Assembly (NCBI RefSeq): GCF_003028855.1
Contig: NZ_CP028324.1
Span: 3,968,001-4,032,000 of the forward strand
Reading direction: 5' to 3'
DNA length: 64,000 nt
Origin: Pseudoduganella armeniaca
GTDB taxonomy: Bacteria > Pseudomonadota > Gammaproteobacteria > Burkholderiales > Burkholderiaceae_D
The notes below the pieces were generated by a model. The model did no database searches. It was not told the DNA's origin and saw nothing but the letters and a program-made list of their open reading frames with translations. Position 1 is the stretch's first letter. Each line of letters begins with the position of its first letter. Shown piece by piece: positions 45,770-53,695 of this stretch. A program made the position numbers and the translations under genes.

Positions 45770-46522
45770 TTAAGCCTGCTCGTTCACTTCCACGAACTCG
45801 TCGCCCGATGCCGTCTTGATCTGTTCCAGGACGTCAGCGGAGGCGTTTGCGCGGCCTTCCAGGATCGCGTCTGCCACGCCACGGGCGTACAGGGTGATCG
45901 CTTTGGAGGAGTCGTCGTTACCAGGGATGATGTAATCCACGCCGGCTGGCGAGTGGTTGGTGTCGACCACGCCGATAACCGGGATGCCCAGTTTCTGCGC
46001 TTCGGTGATCGCGCCCTTGTGGTAGCCGACGTCGACGACGAAGATCGCGTCAGGCACGCCGCCCATATCCTTGATACCGCCGATGGACTTCTGCAGCTTT
46101 TCCAGTTCGCGACGGAACAGCAGTGCATCCTTCTTGGTCAGCTTCTCGACGGAACCGTCTTCGATGGAAGCTTCCATGTCTTTCAGGCGCTTGATCGAGG
46201 TCTTGATGGTCTTGAAGTTGGTCAGCATGCCGCCCAGCCAACGCTGGTCGACGTAAGGAACACCCGCGCGCTGGGCTTCAGCGGCGATGATGTCGCGCGC
46301 CTGGCGCTTGGTGCCCACCATCAGGATGGTGCCACGGTTGGCAGCCAGTTGGCGCACGGTCTTCATCGCCTCCTGGTACATCGCCATGGTTTTTTCCAGG
46401 TTGATGATGTGAATCTTGTTGCGGTGGCCGAAGATGAACGGAGCCATCTTTGGGTTCCAGAAACGGGTTTGGTGACCGAAATGGACGCCGGCTTCCAGCA
46501 TTTCACGCATCGTTACAGACAT
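45770..46522 (-). CDS. rpsB: 30S ribosomal protein S2
   Basis: S2 binds the body of the 30S subunit and helps recruit S1. The 250-residue protein has MREMLEAGVHFGHQTRFWNP, then APFIFGHRNKIHIINLEKT, VGTKRQARDIIAAEA and the family end with VVDTNHSPAGVDYIIPGNDD. It heads the cluster; CTGGAG precedes the start at normal distance. Its upstream region (46523-46939) holds the likely promoter. Confidence 0.98.
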   Translation of the reverse strand: MSVTMREMLEAGVHFGHQTRFWNPKMAPFIFGHRNKIHIINLEKTMAMYQEAMKTVRQLAANRGTILMVGTKRQARDIIAAEAQRAGVPYVDQRWLGGMLTNFKTIKTSIKRLKDMEASIEDGSVEKLTKKDALLFRRELEKLQKSIGGIKDMGGVPDAIFVVDVGYHKGAITEAQKLGIPVIGVVDTNHSPAGVDYIIPGNDDSSKAITLYARGVADAILEGRANASADVLEQIKTASGDEFVEVNEQA

Positions 46523-46939
46523 TATTTACTCCAGGGTTGGGTCTGGAATCCACTCAGTCACCCTTGCGGGCACCCTTGCAGAGAGGATTCGAGTTTATAA
46601 AAAGTGTGAATTTACAACATTGCCTGACGTGGGGTCGGGCAACCCGAGATTATAGCCGCTTCCAGCCAGGCGAACAAGCGATGACTTGGCGCCCGCGCCG
46701 AGGCAAGTGCTGGCGCGCCTTTCCGCCCTGGCGCCGAGGCCGGATGGCAACCACCCAGTTGCCCATCCTTGTACGCAGGCGATGCAAGGAATTGTTACCA
46801 AAAGAAACAACGACGGATAAATTATTAAGTGTGCATGTCAATGTGATATTGTCAAAAAGCCCTGGGCAGTGTCGTGCGGGCGGCCGGAAACCGGTCGGCC
46901 GCGCATTGCCAGGTGAACGTCAGTAACCATGGAGATGCA
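46523..46939. other. 417-base intergenic region between divergent rpsB and a PEP-CTERM gene
   Basis: Read leftward, TATAAA near 46595-46600 in a locally AT-rich stretch is a possible -10 box for rpsB; no clear -35 box is seen. GGTCGGGCAACCCGA (about 46632-46646) is a small hairpin. A further AT-rich patch at 46795-46860 may hold the promoter of the rightward gene. No coding frame here looks real. Confidence 0.4.
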
Positions 46940-47599
46940 ATGAAGTACAAGTCACTATCCCTCGCCGCGCTGCTGTGCGTGAGCGCTGTCCAATACGCTC
47001 ACGCAACAACGTACGCCATCACGAGCAAGAGTTCCGGGATTGTGCACGACTCCGCAATCGGGTCGCATTTCGGCGGCAAGACCTTTACCAACGGTACCCC
47101 GTACTCGCTCGAAGTCACCGCCATCGTCGACGACGCGGCCATGCAGCAGGTCGACTGGTACCTGTATGCGTTCGCCGGGGCCAGGATGAGCGCCGTGTTC
47201 ACCTATGACGGCACCGCATTCCGCTTCGGCGACACGCGCCGGGTGGAGCTGGTCTACGCCGCGGGCAACCGGCAGCCGACGATCGTCAGCTTTGCCGCGG
47301 CGGCCAGGGCCCAGGGCGATACCCTGTGGTTCACGCATAACTTCAGCGTGCCGCCGGCGCACTACCCGCCCGGCGCGCCGCTCGATCCGGTCAATCTCGA
47401 CCTGACCGGCATCGCCACCGACGGCGAAGCCGTCATCACGCTGCTGGAGCAGGACGATCCGACCGGCCACATCTACGGCGAAGCACGCACGCTGCAATAT
47501 GCCGTGACGCCGGTACCGGAGCCGGCGCCGGCCGCCCTGCTGGTGGGCGGGCTGGGCCTGCTGGGAGGCCTGCTGGCCCGGCGCAAGCGCCGCCGCTGA
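46940..47599 (+). CDS. PEP-CTERM-anchored extracellular protein
   Basis: The 219-residue protein has an N-terminal signal peptide (MKYKSLSLAALLCVSA, ending YAHA) and a beta-rich middle. The C-terminal sorting tag has VPEPAPAALL, a Gly/Leu-rich membrane span and the basic end RRKRRR. Such proteins are cut and anchored by an exosortase and are often linked to exopolysaccharide or floc formation. The exosortase gene must be elsewhere in the genome. The core domain is not recognised. GGAG precedes ATG 46940. Confidence 0.88.
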   Translation: MKYKSLSLAALLCVSAVQYAHATTYAITSKSSGIVHDSAIGSHFGGKTFTNGTPYSLEVTAIVDDAAMQQVDWYLYAFAGARMSAVFTYDGTAFRFGDTRRVELVYAAGNRQPTIVSFAAAARAQGDTLWFTHNFSVPPAHYPPGAPLDPVNLDLTGIATDGEAVITLLEQDDPTGHIYGEARTLQYAVTPVPEPAPAALLVGGLGLLGGLLARRKRRR

Positions 47600-47726
47600 G
47601 GACCCGTTTCGCCACCGGCTGGAGAAGAACCCAAGGCGCGCGCCGCGATGCGGTTTTTCACAACGCCCACCCGCTGGTCGAACGGCTCCTTTCGTCATGG
47701 CCGGGCCGCACCGCGGCCCGGAGTCG

Positions 47727-48428
47727 TTACGACTGGCGGCGCCCGCGCAAGGCATCCATCTCGGCGCGCAGCGAAGTCCGTTCCGCCTTGATCGTTTCGA
47801 GCTGCTGGCGCAGCTGCTTCAGTTCGGAGGCGAACTCGTCGCGCGCGGTCACGGCGCCGACCAGTTCCATCTCGGCGGCCAGGCGGGCGTCCGAGTCGGC
47901 CGCCGAGGCCGCCACGTTGCGCTCCAGCTGCTGGCGCAGGTCGTTGATCTGGCGCTCCTTGCCGTCGATGGCCAGCTGGTCCTTGGCCTTGCTGACCAGC
48001 GCTTCCGTCGCCACGCGGCGGGCGTCGCGCAATTCGACCTGCAACTGCTCGATCTGCGCCGTCTGCTCGGCGTTGATGGCCTGTGCCTGGTTGCGCTCGT
48101 ATTCGATTTCGTCGCCCGAGCGCAGCAGCTCGTCGATGTCGGCGCGCGCCCGCTCGAGCGCATCGCGCGCGCCGGCCCCCGCCTCTTCCGCGTGACGGCG
48201 CGCCCAGTCCGTCAAGGCCGTCGCCAGTTCCGGCGGGATGGCGGCCGGCGGCGGTGCCGGCATCGGCTGCTCCGCTTCGCGCCACTCGGCCAGGTGGCGC
48301 AGGATGGCGGCGGCGGAGCCGTGGCCGACGATCTCGCGCACGGCTTCGATGGTGACGGGAGTGCCCTCCTCGCGCAGGCGGGCGGCGGCCTCGGCGACTT
48401 CTTCGTAGGTTGGTATGGCGTCTGGCAT
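47727..48428 (-). CDS. KfrA-like DNA-binding coiled-coil protein
   Basis: The 233-residue protein has an N-terminal helix-turn-helix-like domain (PTYEEVAEAAARLREEGTPV, then IEAVREIVGHGSAAAILRHL) as in the KfrA N-terminal family. A Pro-rich link follows, then ~150 residues of uninterrupted coiled coil (for example ERNQAQAINAEQTAQIEQLQ). KfrA of plasmids binds DNA and makes filament-like assemblies; chromosomal members may act as regulators or nucleoid-linked proteins. It stands alone. Confidence 0.85.
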   Translation of the reverse strand: MPDAIPTYEEVAEAAARLREEGTPVTIEAVREIVGHGSAAAILRHLAEWREAEQPMPAPPPAAIPPELATALTDWARRHAEEAGAGARDALERARADIDELLRSGDEIEYERNQAQAINAEQTAQIEQLQVELRDARRVATEALVSKAKDQLAIDGKERQINDLRQQLERNVAASAADSDARLAAEMELVGAVTARDEFASELKQLRQQLETIKAERTSLRAEMDALRGRRQS

Positions 48429-48611
48429 TGCTGTTCCTCTTGTTGCGACCGGTGGTCTGGTTGTTGTTCTTCGTCCTCGGCAACACTGTACCGTGCCGCC
48501 AGCGGGCGCGGCGCCCGAACCGGACGGCGCCGCCGCAGGCGTTAGCTTATCCTGACACGCGACCAGCCATCGATACCTTACCTTCTTTCACATTACCGGC
48601 AAGGAGCCGTC

Positions 48612-48950
48612 ATGCATTCGACACAACTGGAAAAACTGGAGCAGGGCCTGCGCGAGGTGCTGCGACTGCTGGAGCGCGACGAAAGCGGCGGCGCCGCCTT
48701 GCCGGCCGAGCACCCGGCCGTCGAGGCGGCCGACGCCTGCGAGCTGATGCTGCCGCAGCCGCTGACCGCGACCACGCTGGCACAGGCCGCGCGGCACAAG
48801 ATCGACAACGTGCAGGTGCTGCTGGCGCGGGCGCGCGAGCACGAGAAACTGCCGCCGGAGGCACAACTGGCGGCCGATGAGGGGTATCTGGTCGGGGAAG
48901 AGGACATCGCCACGCAGCGGGACGATAGCTCCATGCCACGGCCGCACTGA
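48612..48950 (+). CDS. small acidic helical protein of unknown function
   Basis: The 112-residue protein begins MHSTQLEKLEQGLREVLRLL, is rich in Glu, Ala and Leu, and has no signal or membrane segment. AAGGAG precedes the start. A central helix pair (ATTLAQAARHKIDNVQVLLA) might mediate binding. I do not recognise a family. It is divergent from the KfrA-like gene. Confidence 0.6.
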   Translation: MHSTQLEKLEQGLREVLRLLERDESGGAALPAEHPAVEAADACELMLPQPLTATTLAQAARHKIDNVQVLLARAREHEKLPPEAQLAADEGYLVGEEDIATQRDDSSMPRPH

Positions 48951-49277
48951 GCAGCCGGTGGCGCACGGACGGGGCGATGCAGTCAAATCCGCCCCTGCCT
49001 TGCCGGCCGGCGGCAGGCGGCGCCGTCACCGCGGCGCCGCATACCGGCGCTGGCCCGCTTTCATGAACAAACAATCATTCAGTCTTGTGTAGATTGGTGA
49101 GAATTATTTGCCGGCGCGCATCTTAGAATGCGCTATCAGGCCGACCCGTCAAGCTGGCGTGCACGGTGAACTGGCAGCACTCCCACTGCAGTCATTGGCG
49201 GGTCAACTTGCATGACCAACCCGGCACCGTTGGCGCGTCGAGCGACCACGACTCGACCCGCCTTCTAGAAAGCATTC
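48951..49277. other. 327-base intergenic region
   Basis: The first part is GC-rich with GCCGGC-type inverted stretches; the second part (about 49060-49110) is AT-richer and could hold a promoter for the next gene. No coding frame, RNA gene or clear operator was seen. Confidence 0.4.
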
Positions 49278-49762
49278 ATGCCTGCAGTACCCCACTCTCT
49301 TCACGCCGCACCTGATCGAGGACATCTCTGGCCCGGCATCGGGGCACTCCTCATTGTGCTGTTTGTCACCTGTGGCTATGGCAGCGAGATGGACCTCGCT
49401 TATCTTGCCGGCGTCGCCGGCCCATGGCCGCGGCGAGCTGGCTGCTGCCCTGGACGGCCTACATCTTTTTGATGTTGCCGGTGGCTTATCCGGCGCGTAT
49501 TGCGCTGTTTGACGCCGGCAATTCCGTCCGCTTCTCCCTCCATCGGCACCACTTCGAGACGGAGGCACGCCAACTGCGCGACGAAAAAGTAACTAACAAA
49601 CTGTGGCGCCTTGGCATCCAGGGTGCCGATGAAGTTTACCTGTTGTACGACAGCAAGGATGATCGCGCGCTGGCGGATCGATTACTCAACAAGCGGAGAG
49701 CGTGCTCGACGCGCCGTAGACAGGTGGAAACTCATTTCCAGCTCATAACGATATCCTGCTGA
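49278..49762 (+). CDS. two-segment membrane protein of unknown function (apparent frameshift)
   Basis: From ATG 49278 about 48 codons encode a start (MPAVPHSLHAAPDRGHLWPG) with one membrane segment. The frame then breaks at CCC 49421-49423. Adding one C joins LAGVAGP to MAAASWLLPWTAYIFLML, a second membrane segment, followed by a soluble part (GNSVRFSLHRHHFETEARQL, then ADEVYLLYDSKDDRALADRL). The extreme C-terminus (after ~49690) is poorly supported and may hold another error. I do not recognise a family. The local sequence is less GC-rich than its neighbours, which may mean transfer. Confidence 0.45.
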
Positions 49763-49789
49763 TACCCGCCTGCCCGATCAAACCCAAAG

Positions 49790-49803
49790 GGGAATCGATT
49801 CCC
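49790..49803. repeat. perfect 14-bp palindrome
   Basis: GGGAATCGATTCCC is a perfect palindrome in the 273-base gap before the ribbon-helix-helix gene. No flanking promoter is evident. The rest of that gap (49763-50035) shows no convincing gene. Confidence 0.4.
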
Positions 49804-49992
49804 ATGTCGCTCGACTCCTCGGGCTGTATCTCCGCCGTCCGGCGCAACAGCCGTCGCGCGCGCCACGCCACACCAGGCTGAACTCCGCCTCCGACAGCGC
49901 AAGCACTACTGCGACTCCCTGCCGCGCCCGTGCCGCTGCCGTCGACTCTTACTGCAAATCGCCCCTTGTAAAAGCCATTTGAGGTAGCATAT

Positions 49993-50020
49993 ACCATCCA
50001 ACGGGATGGTAAGTGGATGG
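49993..50020. promoter_or_regulatory. candidate operator of the ribbon-helix-helix regulator
   Basis: ACCATCC (49993-49999) and GGATGGT (50004-50010) form a perfect inverted repeat with a 4-base spacer. A third half site, GGATGG, lies at 50015-50020. It sits 16-43 bases ahead of the regulator start, as expected for self-repression. Confidence 0.6.
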
Positions 50021-50035
50021 AAAACGAGGAAAAAC

Positions 50036-50446
50036 ATGACCACAGAAGTGAAGACCCGGGCAATCGACTCGGAAAAAATCACCATCAACCTGTTCCCGGT
50101 CGACCTGGGACAGATCGACCTGCTGGTACAGCAGGGCTTTTATGCGAACCGGACGGACCTCATCCGTACCGCCATTCGTAACCAGTTGCAGCTGCACGCC
50201 GACGTGGTGCGCCAGACCGTCACGCGCGACAAGCTCGTGCTCGGTGTACAGCACTACTCGCGCGCCGACCTCGAGGCCGTCCAGGCCGCCGGCGAGGCGC
50301 TCAATATCCGCGTGCTGGGGCTGGCCTCGATCGGCACCGACGTGTCGCCCGAGCTGGCCGCCGCAACCATTCATTCCATCGCCGTGCTGGGCGCCCTGCA
50401 TGCCAGCCCGGCGGTCAAGGCCGCCCTGAAGGGGCGGATCAGCTGA
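50036..50446 (+). CDS. CopG/ribbon-helix-helix-type transcriptional regulator
   Basis: The 136-residue protein has a ribbon-helix-helix domain near residues 10-48 (EKITINLFPVDLGQIDLLVQ, then GFYANRTDLIRTAIRNQL). A ~85-residue C-terminal domain of unknown type follows (HYSRADLEAVQAAGEALNI, then LHASPAVKAALKG). ATG 50036 is used because GAGGA stands 5 bases ahead. It lies 51 bases before the esterase gene on the same strand, so it probably controls that gene along with itself through the palindrome at 49993. Confidence 0.88.
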   Translation: MTTEVKTRAIDSEKITINLFPVDLGQIDLLVQQGFYANRTDLIRTAIRNQLQLHADVVRQTVTRDKLVLGVQHYSRADLEAVQAAGEALNIRVLGLASIGTDVSPELAAATIHSIAVLGALHASPAVKAALKGRIS

Positions 50447-50497
50447 CGCTTATCGCCGGCGGCCTCGAGCAAAAGGCGCCGGCACGAAAGGTTTTAT

Positions 50498-51861
50498 ATG
50501 AAATTCGATTCCCAACTGATGGCGCGCCTGCAGGCGGCCACGCAACAACTGTTGAAAGACGGCCCGGCCGCCTCCAGCGCGGCACTGCGCCACGCCATGA
50601 CCGGGGCAGCCCCGGCGCAGGCCAGTGAACCGGCAGCCGCGCCGCGCGATTTCAAGGACCTGAATGCCGCGCCCGACTATGCCAGGCCAACGCCAGCATC
50701 CGATAGCCACACCGACGCGGCGCCTGCGCCCGACCTGGCCAGCTTCCTGGCCGGACTGGGCGTGCGCCTGCCCGAAGGCTTTACAATGCCCGCAGGCGCT
50801 GCCGAGGCCTTCGGCAAGGCCGGCGCCTTCGGCCTGCAGCAAGGCTTCAAGTTGCCCGACGGCGTCAAGCTGCCCGAAGGCTTTACCCTGCCCGAGGGCT
50901 TCAAGCTGCCCGAGGGCTTCGAACTGCCCGAAGGCCTGTCCATGCCCAACGCACCAGCCATGCGCAAGCGCACCCCGCCACCGCCGATCCCGGCCGGGCC
51001 ACGTTCGAGAGCGCCAGCTTCAGCAACCACGGCGGCAGCCGCGGCTACAAGCTGTACGTGCCCAGCACGTACCAGGAACAGGGCCAGCCCGTGCCGCTGG
51101 TCGTCATGCTGCACGGCTGCACCCAGGACCCGGATGACTTCGCCGCCGGCACGCGCATGAACCAGGTTGCCGAGGAAACGGGCTGCCTGGTGCTGTATCC
51201 GGCCCAGTCGCAGCAGGCCAACCAGTCGCGCTGCTGGAACTGGTTCGCGCCCGGCGACCAGCAGCACGGTCGCGGCGAGCCGGCGATCATCGCCGGCATG
51301 ACGCAGGAGGTCATGCGCCGCTACGCGGTGGACCCGCGGCGGGTCGGCATTGCCGGCTTGTCGGCGGGCGGCGCGATGGCCGTCATCGTCGGCACGCTGT
51401 ATCCGGAGCTGTTCCGCGCGGTGGGCGTCCACTCGGGCCTGCCCTACGGCGCGGCGCAGGACCTGCCGGCGGCGCTGCAGGCGATGAAGTCGGGGCGCAA
51501 GGGGCAGCACGGCCGCCGGCTGACGTCGCCGCCACTGATCGTCTTCCATGGCGACAAGGATCGCACAGTGCATGCCGTCAACGGCGAGCAGGTCCTGGCC
51601 GATGCACTGGCGCCGCACGGCGCCGGCCAGCCGGTGACGACGCAGGCCAAGGCGCCGGGCGGACGGCGCTATACCCGCGCGGTCCACAAGGGGCGCGACG
51701 GTCGCGTCGTGGCCGAGCACTGGACGCTGCACGGCGGCGGTCATGCCTGGGCGGGCGGCAGCGCCAGCGGCAGCTACACGGACCCGAAGGGGCCGGACGC
51801 GAGCCGGGAACTGATTCGTTTCCTCATGGAATCAACTGCTGACGCAAATGTGGATGTGTAG
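50498..51861 (+). CDS. PHB-depolymerase-family esterase with LPEGF repeats (apparent frameshift)
   Basis: The first ~165 residues form a low-complexity region with tandem LPEGF-type units (GFKLPDGVKLPEGF, then TLPEGFKLPEGFELPEG). The frame then breaks at GGG 50996-50998; adding one G turns PAGPRSR into PAGATFESASFSN and continues into a full alpha/beta-hydrolase. That domain has VPLVVMLHGCTQDPDDFAAG, the nucleophile motif GLSAGGAM, FHGDKD with the acid residue, and a His in HGGGHAW. Repaired length is 454 residues. Relatives act on polyhydroxyalkanoate or feruloyl/acetyl esters; no signal peptide is seen. It follows a ribbon-helix-helix regulator. Confidence 0.88.
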
Positions 51862-51966
51862 CCACGATTAAAACAAACATTCCGTCAGTATTTGCAAAAT
51901 ACCAACCAGCAATTTTAATTCCGGAATTAAAATATGAGCTAGTGCACTTTTCGCAGGACCCGCATC

Positions 51967-52710
51967 ATGCCCCTCATCGCCGCCGCCCTCGCCGCCACGC
52001 TGTCCGTCAGCGCCACCTGTTCCTGGAACCGGCCTGGCGTCGATCCCTACCGCGGCGATGCCGCCACCGCGCTGGCGCACTATCCGGACATCCCGGCGGC
52101 CCAGCGCAAGGTGCTGCTGGACAAGATGACCAAGGGGCAGCCGGACGACAAGGTGGCGATCCGGCGCGACGCCATCATCGGCGACGGCCGCTACGATGCG
52201 GCCATTCGCGACATGCACTTCGGCAAGGCACGCATGTGCGCCAGCGTCGACCGCAGCCGCTGGACGGAGGCGCGCAGTGAGCCGGGCGCGGTCTACTGCG
52301 CCGACCAGCATTGCATCCTGGTGCCGAAAATCTGCGGCAACGTCAGCCGCATCACGCGCCGCTCCAAGCCGGCGGACACCCGGCCGGACCAGCCGGTAGC
52401 GGTGGCCGCGCCGGTGCCGGTCGAACCATGGAACCCGGAGCGCCACCCGCTCGACTGGCTGACGGGTACGGAACTGGGCCTGTCCGACGGCCCAGGATAC
52501 GAAGGCGGCGACGGCACCGAAGGCGAAGCCGGCGACGGCAGCGGCGAACCCTATCTGACCGCCGCCGCCGGCAACCCGGCGTTGTGGGGCTGGGACGAAG
52601 ACCAGCCGGTGCAGGCCGTGCCAGAAGCTTCCACCTGGGCGATGCTGCTGGCCGGTGTCGGCATCGTCGCCGGCTGGGGCCGGCGTGCGCGGCGCAAGCA
52701 CGCGGCCTGA
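51967..52710 (+). CDS. MHFG-family PEP-CTERM protein
   Basis: The 247-residue protein has a short N-terminal signal (MPLIAAALAATLSVSATC). It carries the characteristic MHFGKARMC segment near residue 82 with nearby conserved Cys residues (VYCADQHC, PKICG). An acidic Gly-rich stretch follows, then a PEP-CTERM tag (VPEASTWAMLLAGVGIVAGW, then basic RRARRKHAA). It should be exported and processed by an exosortase. The biological role of MHFG proteins is unknown. It is a second PEP-CTERM protein besides the one at 46940. Confidence 0.88.
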   Translation: MPLIAAALAATLSVSATCSWNRPGVDPYRGDAATALAHYPDIPAAQRKVLLDKMTKGQPDDKVAIRRDAIIGDGRYDAAIRDMHFGKARMCASVDRSRWTEARSEPGAVYCADQHCILVPKICGNVSRITRRSKPADTRPDQPVAVAAPVPVEPWNPERHPLDWLTGTELGLSDGPGYEGGDGTEGEAGDGSGEPYLTAAAGNPALWGWDEDQPVQAVPEASTWAMLLAGVGIVAGWGRRARRKHAA

Positions 52711-52868
52711 CCTCCCTCCTCCCACATGCGCGCCGCCTTGCCGGCGCGTTGTTTTTCCATCCGTCGCGCTAACATTGCCGTCGATCAACATCGACCGGCC
52801 CGGCCGGAAGGGTGTGCCTCGTTTATAATCTCCCCTTGCACGCCCTTACCGAATACGATCCAAACAAT

Positions 52869-53687
52869 ATGGCCATTTCCATCAAGACCCCTGAAGACAT
52901 CGAAGGCATGCGCATCGCCGGCCGCCTGGGTTCCGAAGTCCTCGACTACATCACGCCCTTCGTCAAGCCAGGCGTGACCACCGGTGAACTCGACCGCCTG
53001 TGCCACGAATACATGACCAACGTGCAGGGCACCGTGCCCGCGCCGCTCAATTACGCGCCGCCCGGCTACACGCCGTATCCGAAGGCCATCTGCACGTCCG
53101 TCAACGACGTCATCTGCCACGGCATCCCGGGCGACAAGGTGCTCAAGAACGGCGACGTGGTCAACCTGGACATCACCATCATCACCAAGGACGGCTACCA
53201 CGGCGACAACAGCCGCATGTTCTACATCGGCGAGCCGTCGATCCTGGCCAAGCGCCTGACCGAAGTGACGTACGAATGCATGTGGCTCGGTATCGCCCAG
53301 GTGCGCCCGGGCGCCCACTTCGGCGACATCGGCCACGCCATCCAGGTGCACGCGGAAAAGGCCGGCTACAGCGTGGTGCGCGAGTTCTGCGGCCATGGCA
53401 TCGGCAAGGTGTTCCACGAGGAGCCGCAGGTACTCCACTACGGCAAGCCCGGCACCGGCGAGGAACTGCAGCCGGGCATGGTGTTCACGATCGAGCCGAT
53501 GATCAATGCCGGCCGCCGCGAGATCCGCGAGATGAACGACGGCTGGACCATCAAGACCAAGGACCGCAGCCTGTCGGCCCAGTGGGAGCACATGGTGCTG
53601 GTGACGGAGACCGGCTACGAGGTGCTGACCCTGTCGGCCGGTTCGCCGCCGCCGCCCGCCTTCATCACCGCCGCCAAGGCCGCCTGA
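52869..53687 (+). CDS. map: type I methionine aminopeptidase
   Basis: Map removes the initiator methionine from new proteins. The 272-residue pita-bread-fold protein has MRIAGRLGSEVLDYITPFVK and the conserved GIPGDKVLKNGDVVNLDI with a metal Asp. It also has HGDNSRMF, the His motif EFCGHGIGKVFHEEPQV, and GMVFTIEPMIN with Glu ligands. The start MAISIKTPEDIEGM at 52869 matches the family. glnD follows 8 bases later, an order common in betaproteobacteria. Confidence 0.97.
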   Translation: MAISIKTPEDIEGMRIAGRLGSEVLDYITPFVKPGVTTGELDRLCHEYMTNVQGTVPAPLNYAPPGYTPYPKAICTSVNDVICHGIPGDKVLKNGDVVNLDITIITKDGYHGDNSRMFYIGEPSILAKRLTEVTYECMWLGIAQVRPGAHFGDIGHAIQVHAEKAGYSVVREFCGHGIGKVFHEEPQVLHYGKPGTGEELQPGMVFTIEPMINAGRREIREMNDGWTIKTKDRSLSAQWEHMVLVTETGYEVLTLSAGSPPPPAFITAAKAA

Positions 53688-53695
53688 CCGCCGTC

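Noticed and set aside
50750..50960. Regular repeats that could suggest a CRISPR-like array
   Set aside because: The repeats are in frame, code for LPEGF units and lack unique spacers of constant length. No CRISPR array was seen anywhere in the window.
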